From assembly GCA_040758525.1 (NCBI GenBank), contig JBFLVQ010000522.1, positions 1 through 6,780 of the forward strand: 6,780 nucleotides of DNA. The letters are read 5' to 3'. The position numbers and the translations under genes are program-made. The notes under the pieces are model-generated. The model ran no database searches. It was not told the origin of the DNA and saw only the letters and a program-made list of their open reading frames with translations. Origin of the DNA: JBFLVQ01 sp040758525. Its GTDB lineage: Bacteria; Acidobacteriota; Blastocatellia; Chloracidobacteriales; JADJPF01. This document shows positions 6,017-6,780 of the stretch, one piece after another (the stretch's first letter is position 1; each line of letters begins with the position of its first letter).

Positions 6017-6780
6017 ATGAAGATGAACCGGGTACTGGTGGTTGATGACGACGTAGCTTGCCTCTCCTTGATGGAATTGACGTTGCGCGGAGAAGGCTAC
6101 AACGTAACTGTTGCAAGAGATGGCCGGGAAGCCTTAAAGCTTATCGAAGAGGGTGGTATTGATCTGATTGTCTCCGATGTGCAGATGCCGCACTTGGGCG
6201 GAGATATGCTGTTGCGTTCGGCAAAAAAGAAGGATCAGAGCATTGAGGTGATCTTGGTTACCGCACACAGCACCCTTGATGCCGCTGCTCGTGCAGTTAT
6301 TGACGGGGCCTACGACTATTTGAGCAAACCCTTTAATATTGAAGAACTGCTTGATCGGGTAAAGCGAGCACTAGAGCATCGCCAAGCTGTACGGGCAACT
6401 AAGGGGGATGTTGCCCCTGCGATTTCAGAAAAGCGGTTGGTCGGTCGTAGCCGTGCAATGTTAGAGCTTTTCAAACTTATTGGCCGCGCGGCACCATCCG
6501 ATTCAACAATCCTTATATTAGGAGAATCGGGTACTGGCAAAGAGATGATTGCACGTCAGATACACAATCTTAGCCATCGTTCTACAAAGAAATTTGTTGC
6601 TGTCAATTGTGGCGCGCTCACGGAGACCCTGTTGGAATCAGAGCTTTTTGGTCGCACCAAAGGCGCCTTTACTGGTGCCGCAGGAGACCGGCGAGGTCTC
6701 TTTGAAGAGGCCAATGGAGGTACAATCTTTCTTGATGAGATTACTGAGACCAGTCTAGCCTTCCAGCTCAAATTATTACG
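6017..6780 (+). CDS. NtrC-family sigma-54-dependent response regulator (C terminus outside window)
   Basis: The first 254 codons are present. Residues 3-120 form a complete receiver domain with the acidic triad start (D10-D12), phosphoacceptor D54 in 'SDVQMP', T82 and K104 ('SKPF'), so phosphorylation by a partner histidine kinase should be possible. After a linker (121-139) the AAA+ domain begins at 'LVGRSRAM' (141). Walker A is GESGTGKE (169-176), the sigma-54 contact loop GAFTGA is intact (216-221), and Walker B is 'GGTIFLDEI' (234-242). The expected product remodels sigma-54 RNA polymerase by ATP hydrolysis at enhancer-dependent promoters. The rest of the AAA+ domain and any DNA-binding helix-turn-helix lie past the right edge, so target specificity is unknown. 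ATG 6017 has only a weak AAGA ribosome site; ATG 6023 is an alternative. It points away from the minus-strand genes, and no histidine kinase is in view. Confidence 0.95.
   Translation, partial: MKMNRVLVVDDDVACLSLMELTLRGEGYNVTVARDGREALKLIEEGGIDLIVSDVQMPHLGGDMLLRSAKKKDQSIEVILVTAHSTLDAAARAVIDGAYDYLSKPFNIEELLDRVKRALEHRQAVRATKGDVAPAISEKRLVGRSRAMLELFKLIGRAAPSDSTILILGESGTGKEMIARQIHNLSHRSTKKFVAVNCGALTETLLESELFGRTKGAFTGAAGDRRGLFEEANGGTIFLDEITETSLAFQLKLL

Noticed and set aside
5991..6017. TAAGTT...AACTTA stem around the response regulator ribosome site as a translational switch
   Set aside because: The stem is only 6 AT-rich base pairs with a 15-base loop, too weak to propose as a regulatory RNA.
6316..6771. 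Frames at 6316-6540 (-), 6549-6758 (+) and 6556-6771 (-)
   Set aside because: They overlap the response regulator's AAA+ coding sequence, whose Walker and GAFTGA motifs settle the true frame.

Overview
This window looks like part of a bacterial chromosome of moderate, slightly AT-rich composition. The best guess for the source is an acidobacterium of the Blastocatellia type. That is inferred, from memory of the families rather than a search, from three things together: a very large secreted RHS/YD-repeat protein that opens with a 'PLGSYGGSDFD..NLFNGNL' block, a small signal-anchored beta-sandwich protein with a 'GFEPAEV..AGE...W.CRI.VTP' pattern, and a small protein ending in 'LDPIIRNKYRDDPALLSAWISASHTER'. 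No RNA genes, no transposase and no CRISPR array were seen.

Layout. Positions 1-4337 (minus strand) are one uninterrupted reading frame: the first 1445 codons of a secreted RHS/YD-repeat protein whose C terminus lies beyond the left edge. It has a signal peptide, a conserved N-terminal block with a DxDxDG calcium-type loop, a long linker region, a field of YD repeats, and then, unexpectedly, the start of an IPT/TIG-like Ig domain where an RHS core would normally continue. Just upstream on the same strand (4411-4860) is a 149-residue signal-anchored protein with a cupredoxin-like pattern but without copper ligands. The two are probably co-transcribed from a promoter near 4944-4971.

Positions 4861-6016 hold almost no intact coding sequence. 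They contain repeated and inverted motifs in the presumed leader of the small gene, a long hairpin with a T-rich tail (4981-5059), a small minus-strand gene that appears frameshifted (5087-5366), an 18-unit tandem array of about 21 bp (5449-5827), and an upstream region with a palindrome and a good -10 box for the next gene.

From 6017 to the right edge (plus strand) runs the first 254 codons of an NtrC-type, sigma-54-activating response regulator: a complete receiver domain and the first half of the AAA+ domain, including Walker A, the GAFTGA loop and Walker B. It is transcribed away from the other genes, so there is no direct sign that it controls them.

The most interesting items are the tandem array with helically phased T-tracts, the frameshifted small gene with a well-formed start site, and the pairing of a TIG-interrupted RHS protein with a copper-less cupredoxin-like partner.
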